A stretch of DNA of 64,000 nt, taken from contig NZ_JAAGLN010000004.1 of the NCBI RefSeq assembly GCF_010548145.1, positions 1 to 64,000 on the forward strand. The letters run 5' to 3'. This document shows, one piece after another, positions 21,157-29,221 of this stretch. The translations under genes and the position numbers were made by a program. Origin of the DNA: Streptomyces sp. SID10853 (GTDB lineage: Bacteria; Actinomycetota; Actinomycetes; Streptomycetales; Streptomycetaceae). Position 1 is the first letter of the stretch. Every line of letters begins with the position of its first letter. Below the pieces are notes generated by a model, which ran no database searches, was not told the origin of the DNA, and saw only the letters and a program-made list of their open reading frames with translations.

Positions 21157-22347
21157 TCACCCGGCCGCCATCGGCGGGGCCGGCTGTCCCGGATAGTCCG
21201 CGGGAGGCTTCAGCCGCTGGCCGGGCTGTCCGCCCTTCTCGTACTTCAGCAGCTTCCGCGCCTTCTCCGGGTCTGTCTCGCCCTCGCCGTACGCAGGGCA
21301 GAGCGGGGCGATCGGGCAGGCGCCGCAGGCCGGTTTACGGGCGTGGCAGATCCGGCGGCCGTGGAAGACGACCCGGTGCGAGAGCATCGTCCAGTCGCTC
21401 TTGGGGAAGAGCGCGCAGACCTCCGCCTCGACCTTCTCGGGGTCGGTCTGCTCGGTCCACTTCCAGCGGCGCACCAGCCGCCCGAAATGAGTGTCGACGG
21501 TGATTCCCGGCACTCCGAACGCATTACCGAGAACGACATTGGCCGTTTTCCGCCCCACTCCGGGCAGTGACACCAGATCTTCGAGCCGGCCCGGTACCTC
21601 GCCGCCGAAGTTGTCCCTGATGGCGGTGGACAGGCCGAGGACCGACCTCGCCTTCGCCCGGAAGAACCCGGTCGGCCGCAGGATCTGCTCCAGCTCCTCG
21701 GGGTCGGCGGCCGCCATGTCCTCCGGCGTCGGGAACTTCGCGAAGAGCCCGGGCGTCGTCTGATTGACCCGGAGGTCGGTGGTCTGGGCGGAGAGGACCG
21801 TGGCGACCAGCAGCTCGAAGGGGTTCTCGAAGTCGAGCTCGGGATGGGCGTACGGATAGACCTCGGCCAGCTCACTGTTGATCCGGCGCGCCCGGCGGAC
21901 CAGGGCGGCATGGGACTCCGACCTGGGAATCCTGACAGCCTCCACGGCGGGCGCGGCCGCCTTCTGCGCCGCCGCGGCGGCCTTCTTCGAGGATGCAGCC
22001 GCTTTCTTGGCGGGCGCAGCCGCCTTCCCCGCTGCCGCTGCCGCTGCCGTCTTCTTCGAGGATGCCGCCGCCTTCTTGGCAGGCACAGCCGCCTTCCCCG
22101 CTGCCGCCGCCTTCTTGGCAGGCACAGCCTTCTTGGCCTTCTCGGGTGCGGCCTTGACCGGAGCGGCCTTTCTGGCAGGAGCCGCCTTCTTCGCGGGAGC
22201 GGCCCTCTTGGCGGGCGCTGCTTTCCCGGCGGGCGCAGCCTTCTTCGCGGGCGCAGCCTTCTTGGCGGGCGCAGCCTTCTTACCGGCCGGAGCCTTGCCT
22301 GCCGCCTCCGCCCCCGCTACCGCTGCCGCCTCTGTCGGCTCTGCCAT
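21157..22347 (-). CDS. nth: Endonuclease III with a histone-H1-like Lys/Ala/Pro-rich N-terminal extension
   Basis: The 396-residue product is far longer than the usual 210-250. Residues about 10-140 are tandem AAPAKK / AAASSKK repeats. The glycosylase starts near residue 155 ([18 protein letters not shown]) and has the helix-hairpin-helix [14 protein letters not shown] with the catalytic Lys, the catalytic Asp in [12 protein letters not shown], and a 4Fe-4S ligand set CX6CX2CX5C ([17 protein letters not shown]). It excises oxidised pyrimidines and nicks abasic sites. The tail should add nonspecific DNA binding. It is divergent from crp. Confidence 0.95.
   Translation of the reverse strand: MAEPTEAAAVAGAEAAGKAPAGKKAAPAKKAAPAKKAAPAGKAAPAKRAAPAKKAAPARKAAPVKAAPEKAKKAVPAKKAAAAGKAAVPAKKAAASSKKTAAAAAAGKAAAPAKKAAASSKKAAAAAQKAAAPAVEAVRIPRSESHAALVRRARRINSELAEVYPYAHPELDFENPFELLVATVLSAQTTDLRVNQTTPGLFAKFPTPEDMAAADPEELEQILRPTGFFRAKARSVLGLSTAIRDNFGGEVPGRLEDLVSLPGVGRKTANVVLGNAFGVPGITVDTHFGRLVRRWKWTEQTDPEKVEAEVCALFPKSDWTMLSHRVVFHGRRICHARKPACGACPIAPLCPAYGEGETDPEKARKLLKYEKGGQPGQRLKPPADYPGQPAPPMAAG
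21930..22290 (-). repeat. Repeat array encoding the Lys/Ala-rich tail
   Basis: Degenerate 15-18 bp units (ttcttggcgggcgcagcc-type on the plus strand) encode AAPAKK-like motifs. They are prone to in-frame expansion and contraction. Confidence 0.8.
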
Positions 22348-22678
22348 CTCGGTCCCCTTCACCGGTTCACCGGTTTCGTCACGTTTGCGGCCTTTTTCGC
22401 CCGGGTGGGCGACTGTTCGCCCACAGCAGAATCACAGCGCGGGTGACACCCGTTCAGCCCCCTGACTCTCTGCTCTCACCGGCCTTTTGGACACTCGGCC
22501 AGCCTAGAGGCAGGCACCGACATCCACCCCGGTCACAGCCAATTCCCAACCCAATCGGCCCCCTCCCGCACAAGCCGCAGCAGCAGTGCGTCAAACTTGT
22601 GACTGATCACACTGATTGACCCGTCCGGCATGATGGGAACCAGCCGGTTCCCTGAGCAGGTCGACAAGGAGAGAACTC
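22348..22678. promoter_or_regulatory. Divergent promoter region of nth and crp
   Basis: No gene is seen. A partial dyad tgtga-N4-tcaca at 22598-22611, about 70 bases before the crp start, resembles a CRP-family site (GTG-N6-CAC), although its spacing differs from the E. coli N6 consensus. It is a candidate site for autoregulation. Confidence 0.45.
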
Positions 22679-23353
22679 GTGGACGACGTTCTGCGGCGCG
22701 CCCCGCTCTTCGCGGCGCTCGATGACGAGCAGGCCGCTGAGCTGCGCGCCTCGATGAGTGAGGTGACGCTCGCCCGCGGCGACGCCCTCTTCCACGAGGG
22801 CGACCCCGGCGACCGCCTCTATGTGGTCACCGAGGGCAAGGTAAAGCTGCACCGCACTTCCCCCGACGGCCGCGAGAACATGCTGGCCGTCCTCGGCCCC
22901 GGCGAGCTGATCGGTGAACTGTCCCTCTTCGACCCGGGCCCGCGTACCGCCACGGCGTCGGCGCTGACCGAGGTCAAGCTGCTCGGTCTGGGCCACGGCG
23001 ACCTCCAGCCCTGGCTGAATGTCCGCCCCGAGGTGGCCACGGCGCTGCTGCGCGCGGTCGCCCGCCGGCTGCGCAAGACCAACGACCAGATGTCCGACCT
23101 GGTCTTCTCGGACGTCCCCGGCCGGGTCGCCCGTGCGCTCCTCGACCTCTCGCGCCGCTTCGGTGTGCAGTCGGAGGAGGGCATCCACGTGGTCCACGAC
23201 CTCACCCAGGAGGAGCTGGCCCAGCTGGTCGGCGCCTCCCGCGAGACGGTCAACAAGGCCCTCGCGGACTTCGCCGGACGAGGCTGGCTGCGGCTGGAGG
23301 CCCGTGCGGTCATCCTGCTGGACGTGGAGCGCCTCGCGAAGCGGTCCCGCTAG
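22679..23353 (+). CDS. crp: Crp: cAMP receptor protein family transcription regulator
   Basis: The 224-residue protein has a cyclic-nucleotide-binding domain (1-120) with GDRLYVVTEGKVKLH and the phosphate-binding cassette-like GELIGELSLFDPGPRTATA, a dimerisation helix (WLNVRPEVATALLRAVARRL) and a C-terminal winged HTH with recognition helix SRETVNKALADFAGRGW. It matches Streptomyces Crp, a global regulator of germination, development and secondary metabolism that binds cAMP. The GTG start follows an aaggagag ribosome-binding site. It is monocistronic, ended by a long hairpin shared with the convergent gene. Confidence 0.95.
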   Translation: MDDVLRRAPLFAALDDEQAAELRASMSEVTLARGDALFHEGDPGDRLYVVTEGKVKLHRTSPDGRENMLAVLGPGELIGELSLFDPGPRTATASALTEVKLLGLGHGDLQPWLNVRPEVATALLRAVARRLRKTNDQMSDLVFSDVPGRVARALLDLSRRFGVQSEEGIHVVHDLTQEELAQLVGASRETVNKALADFAGRGWLRLEARAVILLDVERLAKRSR

Positions 23354-23372
23354 CGGCCGCACCTGCCGTGTA

Positions 23373-23423
23373 CGTACGTGAAGGGGCGCCCCACTGCGAG
23401 AGCGGGGCGCCCCTTCACGTACG
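23373..23423. terminator. Bidirectional terminator between crp and the MBL gene
   Basis: Perfect 20-bp stem (23373-23392 with 23404-23423) and an 11-nt loop, placed between two convergent stop codons. Confidence 0.88.
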
Positions 23424-23451
23424 CACACGGCAGGCAGCACGGCTCAGCTGC

Positions 23452-24282
23452 TCAGATCAGCCCGTGCTCCCGCAGATACTCCAGCTGCGCCCGTACCGAC
23501 AGCTCGGCCGCGGGCCAGAGTGAGCGGTCGACGTCCGCGTACACCTGCGCGACGACCTCCGATGCCGTCGTGAAGCCCTTCTCGGCCGCCGTCTCCACCT
23601 GGGCGAGGCGGTTCGCCCGGTGCGCGAGGTAGAAGTCGACGGCCCCCTGGGCGTCCTCCAGTACGGGCCCGTGCCCCGGGAGCACCGTGTGCACCCCGTC
23701 GTCCACCGTCAGCGAGCGCAGCCGTCGCAGCGAGTCCAGGTAGTCGCCGAGCCGGCCGTCCGGATGGGCGACCACCGTCGTCCCGCGGCCCAGCACCGTG
23801 TCGCCCGTCAGCACCGCCCGGTCGGCCGGGAGGTGGAAGCAGAGCGAGTCGGCGGTGTGGCCCGGCGTCGGTACGACCCGCAGCTCCAGGCCGCCGGTGG
23901 TGATGACGTCCCCGGCGCCGAGCCCCTCGTCGCCGAGGCGCAGCGCGGGGTCCAGAGCCCGTACGTGTGTACGCGTCAGCTCCGCGAACCGCGCCGCGCC
24001 CTCCGCGTGATCCGGGTGGCCGTGCGTCAGAAGGGTCAGCGCGACGCGTTTGCCCGCGCCCTCCGCCGCCGCGACCACGGCCTGCAGATGGGTCTCGTCG
24101 AGCGGTCCAGGGTCGATGACGACGGCCAGGTCGGAGTCCGGCTCGGCGACGATCCAGGTGTTGGTGCCGTCGAGCGTCATCGCGGAGGCGTTCGGGGCCA
24201 GGACGTTGAACGCCCGTGAGGTGGCGGGCCCGGACAGGACCCCGCCCCTGGGCTGGCCGGGGAGTGCTGCGGCGTCACTCAC
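23452..24282 (-). CDS. Metallo-beta-lactamase-fold hydrolase (LACTB2-like)
   Basis: The 276-residue protein begins at a GTG. The zinc motif is LLTHGHPDHAEGA, with further ligands in VPTPGHTADS, VLTGDTVLG and VLPGHGPVLED. A helical C-terminal extension (AHRANRLAQVETAAEKG) is typical of glyoxalase-II/LACTB2-type hydrolases, where it contributes to the active-site cover. LACTB2 relatives are single-strand-specific ribonucleases, but bacterial members vary, so the substrate stays open. It is third in a leftward group with Nudix, RidA and DUF4177 genes. Confidence 0.88.
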   Translation of the reverse strand: MSDAAALPGQPRGGVLSGPATSRAFNVLAPNASAMTLDGTNTWIVAEPDSDLAVVIDPGPLDETHLQAVVAAAEGAGKRVALTLLTHGHPDHAEGAARFAELTRTHVRALDPALRLGDEGLGAGDVITTGGLELRVVPTPGHTADSLCFHLPADRAVLTGDTVLGRGTTVVAHPDGRLGDYLDSLRRLRSLTVDDGVHTVLPGHGPVLEDAQGAVDFYLAHRANRLAQVETAAEKGFTTASEVVAQVYADVDRSLWPAAELSVRAQLEYLREHGLI

Positions 24283-24328
24283 GCGGGGGCTCCTGTCGTC
24301 CTGGCGGTCGCCTCGGGCACGCGGCCGG

Positions 24329-25198
24329 TCATTCCCCGTCTCCCGTCGCCGGCAGCCGCCGGGTGAACTCATCATGACCCGGCCAGCTCAGCACCAGCTC
24401 ACCGCCCTCCAGCCGGGCCCGTGCCAGCACCGGAGTGAGCTCCTGCGCGGCCGCTCCCGCCAGGGCGTCGGCCACGGTCGCGTACGGCTGGAGCGAGCGG
24501 AGCGTCGAGATCGTCGGCGGCATCATCAGCAGCTCGCCCTTGTCGTACGCGCCTGCTGCCTCCTCCGGCCGTACCCAGACCGTGCGGTCCGCCTCGGTGG
24601 AGGCGTTCCGGGTCCGCTGCCCGTCCGGCAGCGCCGCCGCGAAGAACCAGGTGTCGTACCGCTTCGGCTCGAACTCCGGGGTGATCCAGCGGGCCCACGC
24701 GCCCAGCAGATCGGAGCGGAGGACGAGACCACGCCGGTCCAGGAAGTCGGCGAAGGACAGATCGCGGTCGACGAGCGCGGCGCGGTCCGCCTCCCAGTCG
24801 TCACCCGAGAGGTCACTGACGACGGTGGACGCGGTCTCACCGGCGAGGAGCACACCGGCCTCCTCGTACGTCTCCCGTACGGCGGCGCAGACGATGGCCT
24901 GCGCGGACGCGGCGTCGACGCCGAGCCGCGCGGCCCACACCTCGCGCGGCGGCCCGGCCCAGCCCACGAGGCGGTCGTCGTCACGGGGGTCGACGCCGCC
25001 GCCCGGATACGCGTACGCGCCCCCGGCGAAGGCCATGGAGGCGCGTCTGCGCAGCATGTGGACGGCGGGACCGGCCGCCGTGTCGCGCAGCAGCATGACG
25101 GTCGCGGCCCTGCGCGGTACGACGGCGGTGAGCTCACCGGCCGCCAGGGCTCGGATACGGTCGGGCCATTCCGGCGGGTACCACTGACCTTGGGGCAT
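24329..25198 (-). CDS. Nudix hydrolase, NUDT7/NUDT19-like
   Basis: The 289-residue protein has RRRASMAFAGGAYAYPGGGVDP followed by an elongated Nudix box whose catalytic helix reads AAVRETYEEAGVLL. Around 50 residues lie between the GG and REXXEE parts, as in the NUDT19/acyl-CoA-type subgroup. It probably hydrolyses CoA derivatives or another nucleoside-diphosphate-linked compound with Mg2+. It lies 46 bases upstream of the MBL hydrolase, in the same direction. Confidence 0.82.
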   Translation of the reverse strand: MPQGQWYPPEWPDRIRALAAGELTAVVPRRAATVMLLRDTAAGPAVHMLRRRASMAFAGGAYAYPGGGVDPRDDDRLVGWAGPPREVWAARLGVDAASAQAIVCAAVRETYEEAGVLLAGETASTVVSDLSGDDWEADRAALVDRDLSFADFLDRRGLVLRSDLLGAWARWITPEFEPKRYDTWFFAAALPDGQRTRNASTEADRTVWVRPEEAAGAYDKGELLMMPPTISTLRSLQPYATVADALAGAAAQELTPVLARARLEGGELVLSWPGHDEFTRRLPATGDGE

Positions 25199-25319
25199 GG
25201 CCGGAGGCTAACCGCTCTCGCGCCGATGTTCGAGAGGCGGGCGGGGCGCCGCTCCGGAGCCCCGGCACCCTCAAGCCTCCAGCTGCGCCCTCAAGCCCCA
25301 GCTCGACCTGGCGGCACCC

Positions 25320-25787
25320 TCAAGCCTTCAGCTCGACCTGGATCTCCACCTCGACCGGTGCGTCCAGCGGCAGCACCGCGACGCCCACCGCGCTGCGCGC
25401 GTGCACACCGCGGTCGCCCAGGGCCGCACCCAGCAGCTCGCTGGCGCCGTTGAGCACGCCCGGCTGGCCCGTGAAGTCCGGGGCCGAGGCCACGAATCCC
25501 ACGACCTTCACGACGCGCTCGATCCGGTCCAGGTCACCGACGAGCGACTTCACGGCCGCCAGCGCGTTCAGCGCACACGTACGCGCCAGGTCCTTGGCGT
25601 CCTCGGCGGTGACCTCGGCGCCGACCTTCCCGACCAGCGGGAGCTTGCCGTCCACCATCGGCAGCTGGCCCGCCGTGTACACGTACACACCGGACTGCAC
25701 GGCCGGCTGGTACGCGGCCAGCGGCGGTACGACGTCCGGAAGCGTCAGCCCCAGCTCGGTCAGCCGCGCTTCGACGGTGCCGCTCAT
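25320..25787 (-). CDS. RidA family enamine/imine deaminase-like protein
   Basis: The 155-residue protein belongs to the RidA/YjgF/UK114 family (GVYVYTAGQLPMVDGKLPLVGKVG, CALNALAAVKSLVGDLDRIERVVKVVGFV, and the final VEVEIQVEL). Family members hydrolyse reactive enamine/imine intermediates of PLP enzymes. The strict catalytic Arg near the C-terminus of archetypal RidA (ARxAVGV) appears as HARSAVGVAVLPLDAPVEVE, so Arg is present. The start overlaps the stop of the small DUF4177 gene (ATGA). Confidence 0.85.
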   Translation of the reverse strand: MSGTVEARLTELGLTLPDVVPPLAAYQPAVQSGVYVYTAGQLPMVDGKLPLVGKVGAEVTAEDAKDLARTCALNALAAVKSLVGDLDRIERVVKVVGFVASAPDFTGQPGVLNGASELLGAALGDRGVHARSAVGVAVLPLDAPVEVEIQVELKA

Positions 25788-25945
25788 GCGGACTTCTCGC
25801 GCTTGAGGTACGCCACGAGCTGCTCGGGGTTGTTCGGTCCTGGCACGACCTGGACGAGCTCCCAGCCGTCCTCGCCCCAGGTGTCCAGAATCTGCTTCGT
25901 CGCGTGCACCAGCAGCGGCACAGTCGCGTATTCCCATTTGGCCAT
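25784..25945 (-). CDS. Small DUF4177 protein
   Basis: This 53-residue gene begins at an ATG (MAKWEYATVPLLVHAT) and ends KREKSA with a stop overlapping the RidA start. The WEYATVPL and GWELVQVVPG segments are typical of DUF4177, a small beta-rich family of unknown function. Coupling with ridA is conserved in my memory of Streptomyces genomes. It may assist or regulate the deaminase, but nothing here shows that. Confidence 0.75.
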   Translation of the reverse strand: MAKWEYATVPLLVHATKQILDTWGEDGWELVQVVPGPNNPEQLVAYLKREKSA

Positions 25946-26016
25946 ACCGCGACTGTAGCCGCTGTCACTGACAGCCTCGGGCGTACCACCGTGCCCGACT
26001 GGTTAGGCTCGAATAC

Positions 26017-26976
26017 GTGAGCAGGCTTCAGGTCGTGAGTGGCAAGGGCGGGACCGGAAAGACCACGGTCGCCGCCGCGCTGGCGCTTGCCCTCGCGACG
26101 GAGGGCAAGCGCACTCTGCTGGTGGAGGTGGAGGGCCGGCAGGGCATCGCCCAGCTCTTCGAGACCGAGGCGTTCCCGTACGAGGAGCGGAAGATCGCCG
26201 TGGCACCCGGCGGCGGGGAGGTGTACGCCCTGGCGATCGACGCCGAACGCGCCCTGCTCGACTACCTCCAGATGTTCTACAAGCTGGGCAGCGCGGGCCG
26301 GGCCCTGAAGAAGCTCGGCGCGATCGACTTCGCCACCACCATCGCGCCCGGTGTGCGGGACGTGCTCCTCACCGGCAAGGCGTGCGAGGCCGTCCGCCGC
26401 AAGACCAAGCAGGGTCGTTTCGCCTACGACCACATCATCATGGACGCGCCGCCGACGGGCCGCATCACCCGCTTCCTGAACGTCAACGACGAGGTGGCGG
26501 GGCTGGCGAAGATCGGGCCGATACACAACCAGGCCCAGGCCGTGATGCGGGTCCTCAAGTCCCCCGAGACCGCGGTGCACCTGGTGACGCTGCTGGAGGA
26601 GATGCCGGTGCAGGAGACCGCGGACGGCATCGCCGAACTGCGCGCGGCCGACCTCCCGGTGGGGAACGTCATCGTGAACATGGTCCGCCCCGCGCTCCTG
26701 GACGAGCAGACCGTACGGACCGTGTCGGGCGACCGCCGCAAGGAGGTGGCCAAGGCGCTGACCCGCGCCGGTGTCAGCGGCGCCGCGAAGCTGGTGACCC
26801 CGCTGCTCGCCGAGGCCGTGGACCACGCGGAGCGGGTGGAGCTGGAGCGCGAACAGCGTGCCGTACTGGCCGAATTGGAGCTCCCCACCTACGAACTCCC
26901 GCTGCTCGGCGACGGAATGGACCTCGCCGGGCTCTACCAGCTGGCGACGGAACTGCGGAGGCACACCACGTCATGA
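26017..26976 (+). CDS. ArsA/GET3-like ATPase, first of a pair
   Basis: The 319-residue protein begins at a GTG. The P-loop with a signature Lys is VVSGKGGTGKTTVAAALA (residues 7-24), and a switch II-like IIMDAPPTGRITRFL follows. The fold is the anion-pumping-ATPase/GET3 type, but the metal and TRC40 features of true ArsA are not evident. In Streptomyces and mycobacteria two such ATPases are encoded together next to a WhiB gene and are thought to form a heterodimer. The stop overlaps the start of the partner (ATGA). Confidence 0.88.
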   Translation: MSRLQVVSGKGGTGKTTVAAALALALATEGKRTLLVEVEGRQGIAQLFETEAFPYEERKIAVAPGGGEVYALAIDAERALLDYLQMFYKLGSAGRALKKLGAIDFATTIAPGVRDVLLTGKACEAVRRKTKQGRFAYDHIIMDAPPTGRITRFLNVNDEVAGLAKIGPIHNQAQAVMRVLKSPETAVHLVTLLEEMPVQETADGIAELRAADLPVGNVIVNMVRPALLDEQTVRTVSGDRRKEVAKALTRAGVSGAAKLVTPLLAEAVDHAERVELEREQRAVLAELELPTYELPLLGDGMDLAGLYQLATELRRHTTS

Positions 26977-28403
26977 CCCTGGACAGCGTGCCCCTCCTCG
27001 ACATCGACCCGCTGATCGACGACCCGGCCACCCGCATCATCGTGTGCTGCGGCTCCGGCGGAGTCGGCAAGACCACGACGGCGGCCGCGCTGGGGGTGCG
27101 GGCGGCCGAGCGCGGGCGCAGGGCCGTCGTGCTGACCATCGATCCGGCCCGCAGGCTCGCCCAGTCCATGGGCATCGACTCGCTCGACAACATCCCGCGC
27201 CGCGTCGCGGGCATCAAGGCCACCGGCGACGGTGAACTGCACGCCATGATGCTGGACATGAAGCGGACCTTCGACGAGATCGTCGAGGCGCACGCGGACA
27301 GCGAGCGGGCCGGCGCGATCCTGAACAACCCCTTCTACCAGTCGCTCTCCGCCGGCTTCGCCGGTACGCAGGAGTACATGGCGATGGAGAAGCTGGGCCA
27401 GCTGCGGGCACGCGACGAGTGGGACCTGATCGTCGTGGACACCCCGCCGTCGCGGTCGGCGCTCGACTTCCTGGACGCGCCGAAGCGGCTCGGGTCGTTC
27501 CTGGACGGCAAGTTCATCCGGCTGCTGATGGCCCCGGCGAAGGTCGGCGGCCGGGCCGGGATGAAGTTCCTCAATGTCGGCATGTCGATGATGACCGGCA
27601 CGCTCGGCAAGCTGCTCGGGGGCCAGTTCCTGCGCGATGTGCAGACGTTCGTCACGGCGATGGACACGATGTTCGGCGGCTTCCGCACCCGCGCCGACGC
27701 CACGTACCGGCTGCTCCAGGCGCCCGGCACGGCCTTCCTGGTGGTCGCGGCGCCGGAGCGGGACGCGCTGCGGGAGGCCGCGTACTTCGTGGAGCGGCTG
27801 GCGGCCGACGGGATGCCGCTGGCCGGGCTGGTGCTCAACAGGGTGCACGGGAGTGGGGCCGCGCGGCTCACGGCGGAGCGCGCACTGGCCGCCGCGGAAA
27901 ATCTTGACGACACCGGCATTGTGGATCAGGAGGCCGGGAATGAAGCAGTTCGTGACTCCACGGGCCCCTCTCCCGAGCCCGGAAACACGGAGCACGGAGA
28001 GCTTTCCGAGACCCCTGAGCCCCCCGAGACCCCTGGGACTTCCCCAGTGACAGCCGAGACTTCCGCCGTGACGCCACCGGAGGCCGACACATCAGATCCG
28101 TCAGATCCGTCAGATACACCAGAGCCGTCAGTTACGTCGGACACGTCAGCAGCCGAAGCCACCCCCGAACCGGCTGGAGCCATGCCGGAGCCGACAGTCG
28201 ACGCACTGACCGCCGGCCTGCTCCGACTGCACGCCGAACGCATGCAGGTGCTCGCCCGCGAGCAGCGCACCCGCGACCGCTTCACCGCGCTCCACCCCGA
28301 GGTGGCCGTGGCCGAGGTGGCCGCGCTGCCCGGTGATGTCCATGACCTGGCAGGGCTCCGGGCCATCGGTGACCGCCTCGCGACCGGTCGTTCCCCGGCC
28401 TGA
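26973..28403 (+). CDS. ArsA/GET3-like ATPase, second of a pair, with a disordered insert
   Basis: The 476-residue protein has a P-loop IIVCCGSGGVGKTTTAAALG (about 22-41) and a LIVVDTPPSRSALDFLDAP switch II. About 90 residues (about 325-415) rich in Pro, Glu, Ser and Thr, including three DPSDPSD-like units, separate the ATPase core from a conserved helical C-terminus (LHAERMQVLAREQRTRDRF). The insert is probably an unstructured linker. Translationally coupled to the first ATPase, it likely forms a heterodimer with it; the client is unknown. Confidence 0.88.
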   Translation: MTLDSVPLLDIDPLIDDPATRIIVCCGSGGVGKTTTAAALGVRAAERGRRAVVLTIDPARRLAQSMGIDSLDNIPRRVAGIKATGDGELHAMMLDMKRTFDEIVEAHADSERAGAILNNPFYQSLSAGFAGTQEYMAMEKLGQLRARDEWDLIVVDTPPSRSALDFLDAPKRLGSFLDGKFIRLLMAPAKVGGRAGMKFLNVGMSMMTGTLGKLLGGQFLRDVQTFVTAMDTMFGGFRTRADATYRLLQAPGTAFLVVAAPERDALREAAYFVERLAADGMPLAGLVLNRVHGSGAARLTAERALAAAENLDDTGIVDQEAGNEAVRDSTGPSPEPGNTEHGELSETPEPPETPGTSPVTAETSAVTPPEADTSDPSDPSDTPEPSVTSDTSAAEATPEPAGAMPEPTVDALTAGLLRLHAERMQVLAREQRTRDRFTALHPEVAVAEVAALPGDVHDLAGLRAIGDRLATGRSPA

Positions 28404-28462
28404 GTCGGTAGTCAGCCCCGCTCACTCGCCCTGCGACGACGCGGGTCTCCCCACGGCGGCGG

Positions 28463-28810
28463 CTACCCCACGGCGGCGTACGTCTCCTCGAACGCTTCGT
28501 CATCCGCGACGATCGCGGGCAGGATGCCCGTGCTGCGCTCGTACTCGGTGCGCGCGGTCTCCAGCAGTCGACGCCACGAGGTGACGGTGGGACGCCTGCG
28601 CAACAGCGCACGCCGCTCCCGCTCGGTCATGCCACCCCACACGCCGAATTCGACGCGGTTGTCGAGCGCGTCGGCCAGGCACTCCGTACGCACCGGGCAT
28701 CCGGTGCACACCGCCTTGGCCCTGTTCTGCGCTGCCCCTTGTACAAACAGTTCGTCCGGATCGGTAGTGCGGCAGGCTGCCTGCGCACTCCAGTCAGTTA
28801 CCCAGCCCAT
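28463..28810 (-). CDS. wblA: WblA: WhiB-like iron-sulfur developmental regulator
   Basis: The 115-residue protein has four Cys ligands for a 4Fe-4S cluster (C13, C35, C38, C44 in AACRTT and AVCTGCPVRTEC), the VWGGMTERERRALLRRR turn plus basic DNA-binding segment, and a C-terminal extension. The N-terminus MGWVTDWSAQAACRTTDPDE and the genomic position beside the ArsA pair and the PBP identify WblA. In Streptomyces it is a pleiotropic regulator of sporulation that represses antibiotic production. It is convergent with the ATPase pair and has a long upstream region. Confidence 0.95.
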   Translation of the reverse strand: MGWVTDWSAQAACRTTDPDELFVQGAAQNRAKAVCTGCPVRTECLADALDNRVEFGVWGGMTERERRALLRRRPTVTSWRRLLETARTEYERSTGILPAIVADDEAFEETYAAVG

Positions 28811-29221
28811 CCCGGCGCCGTCCTCTCCCGAATTCGAGGCTCCCCCACGGCGGCAGCGGCATATTCACCGCTGCCAGTTGAGGACGTTACGGAAGGTGGG
28901 CACAGCGCAACACCCCCTTCGGGCCCAATCTTGAATGGTCCGAACGGACTATGCGTACGCGGCAGATCACCCAACGGAGTGAGCGCAGGACATTCTTCAC
29001 AACCCCGGCAAAACGGGGCAGTTCATCCATGCCACATCGGACGCCGGGCTACACATGGGGCATATTCGGCGCACATTCGCCCTATTCGGGGAGAGCGATA
29101 TCGCGCCAGGGGGCTTGATACGGGAGGGCACTGCTGTGACAGTTAGGTGCAGCTTAGGCCAAGGCATGTCCGCGTGTCCGGCGAATGAAGCTGCTCCTTC
29201 TCCACCACGTAGGCTGCCCTC
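28811..29221. promoter_or_regulatory. Divergent region between wblA and the PBP gene
   Basis: No supported gene. It is less GC-rich in the middle (about 28860-29110) than the flanking genes and must hold the wblA promoter and a long leader on the minus strand and the PBP promoter on the plus strand. I see no strong hairpin. Confidence 0.45.
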
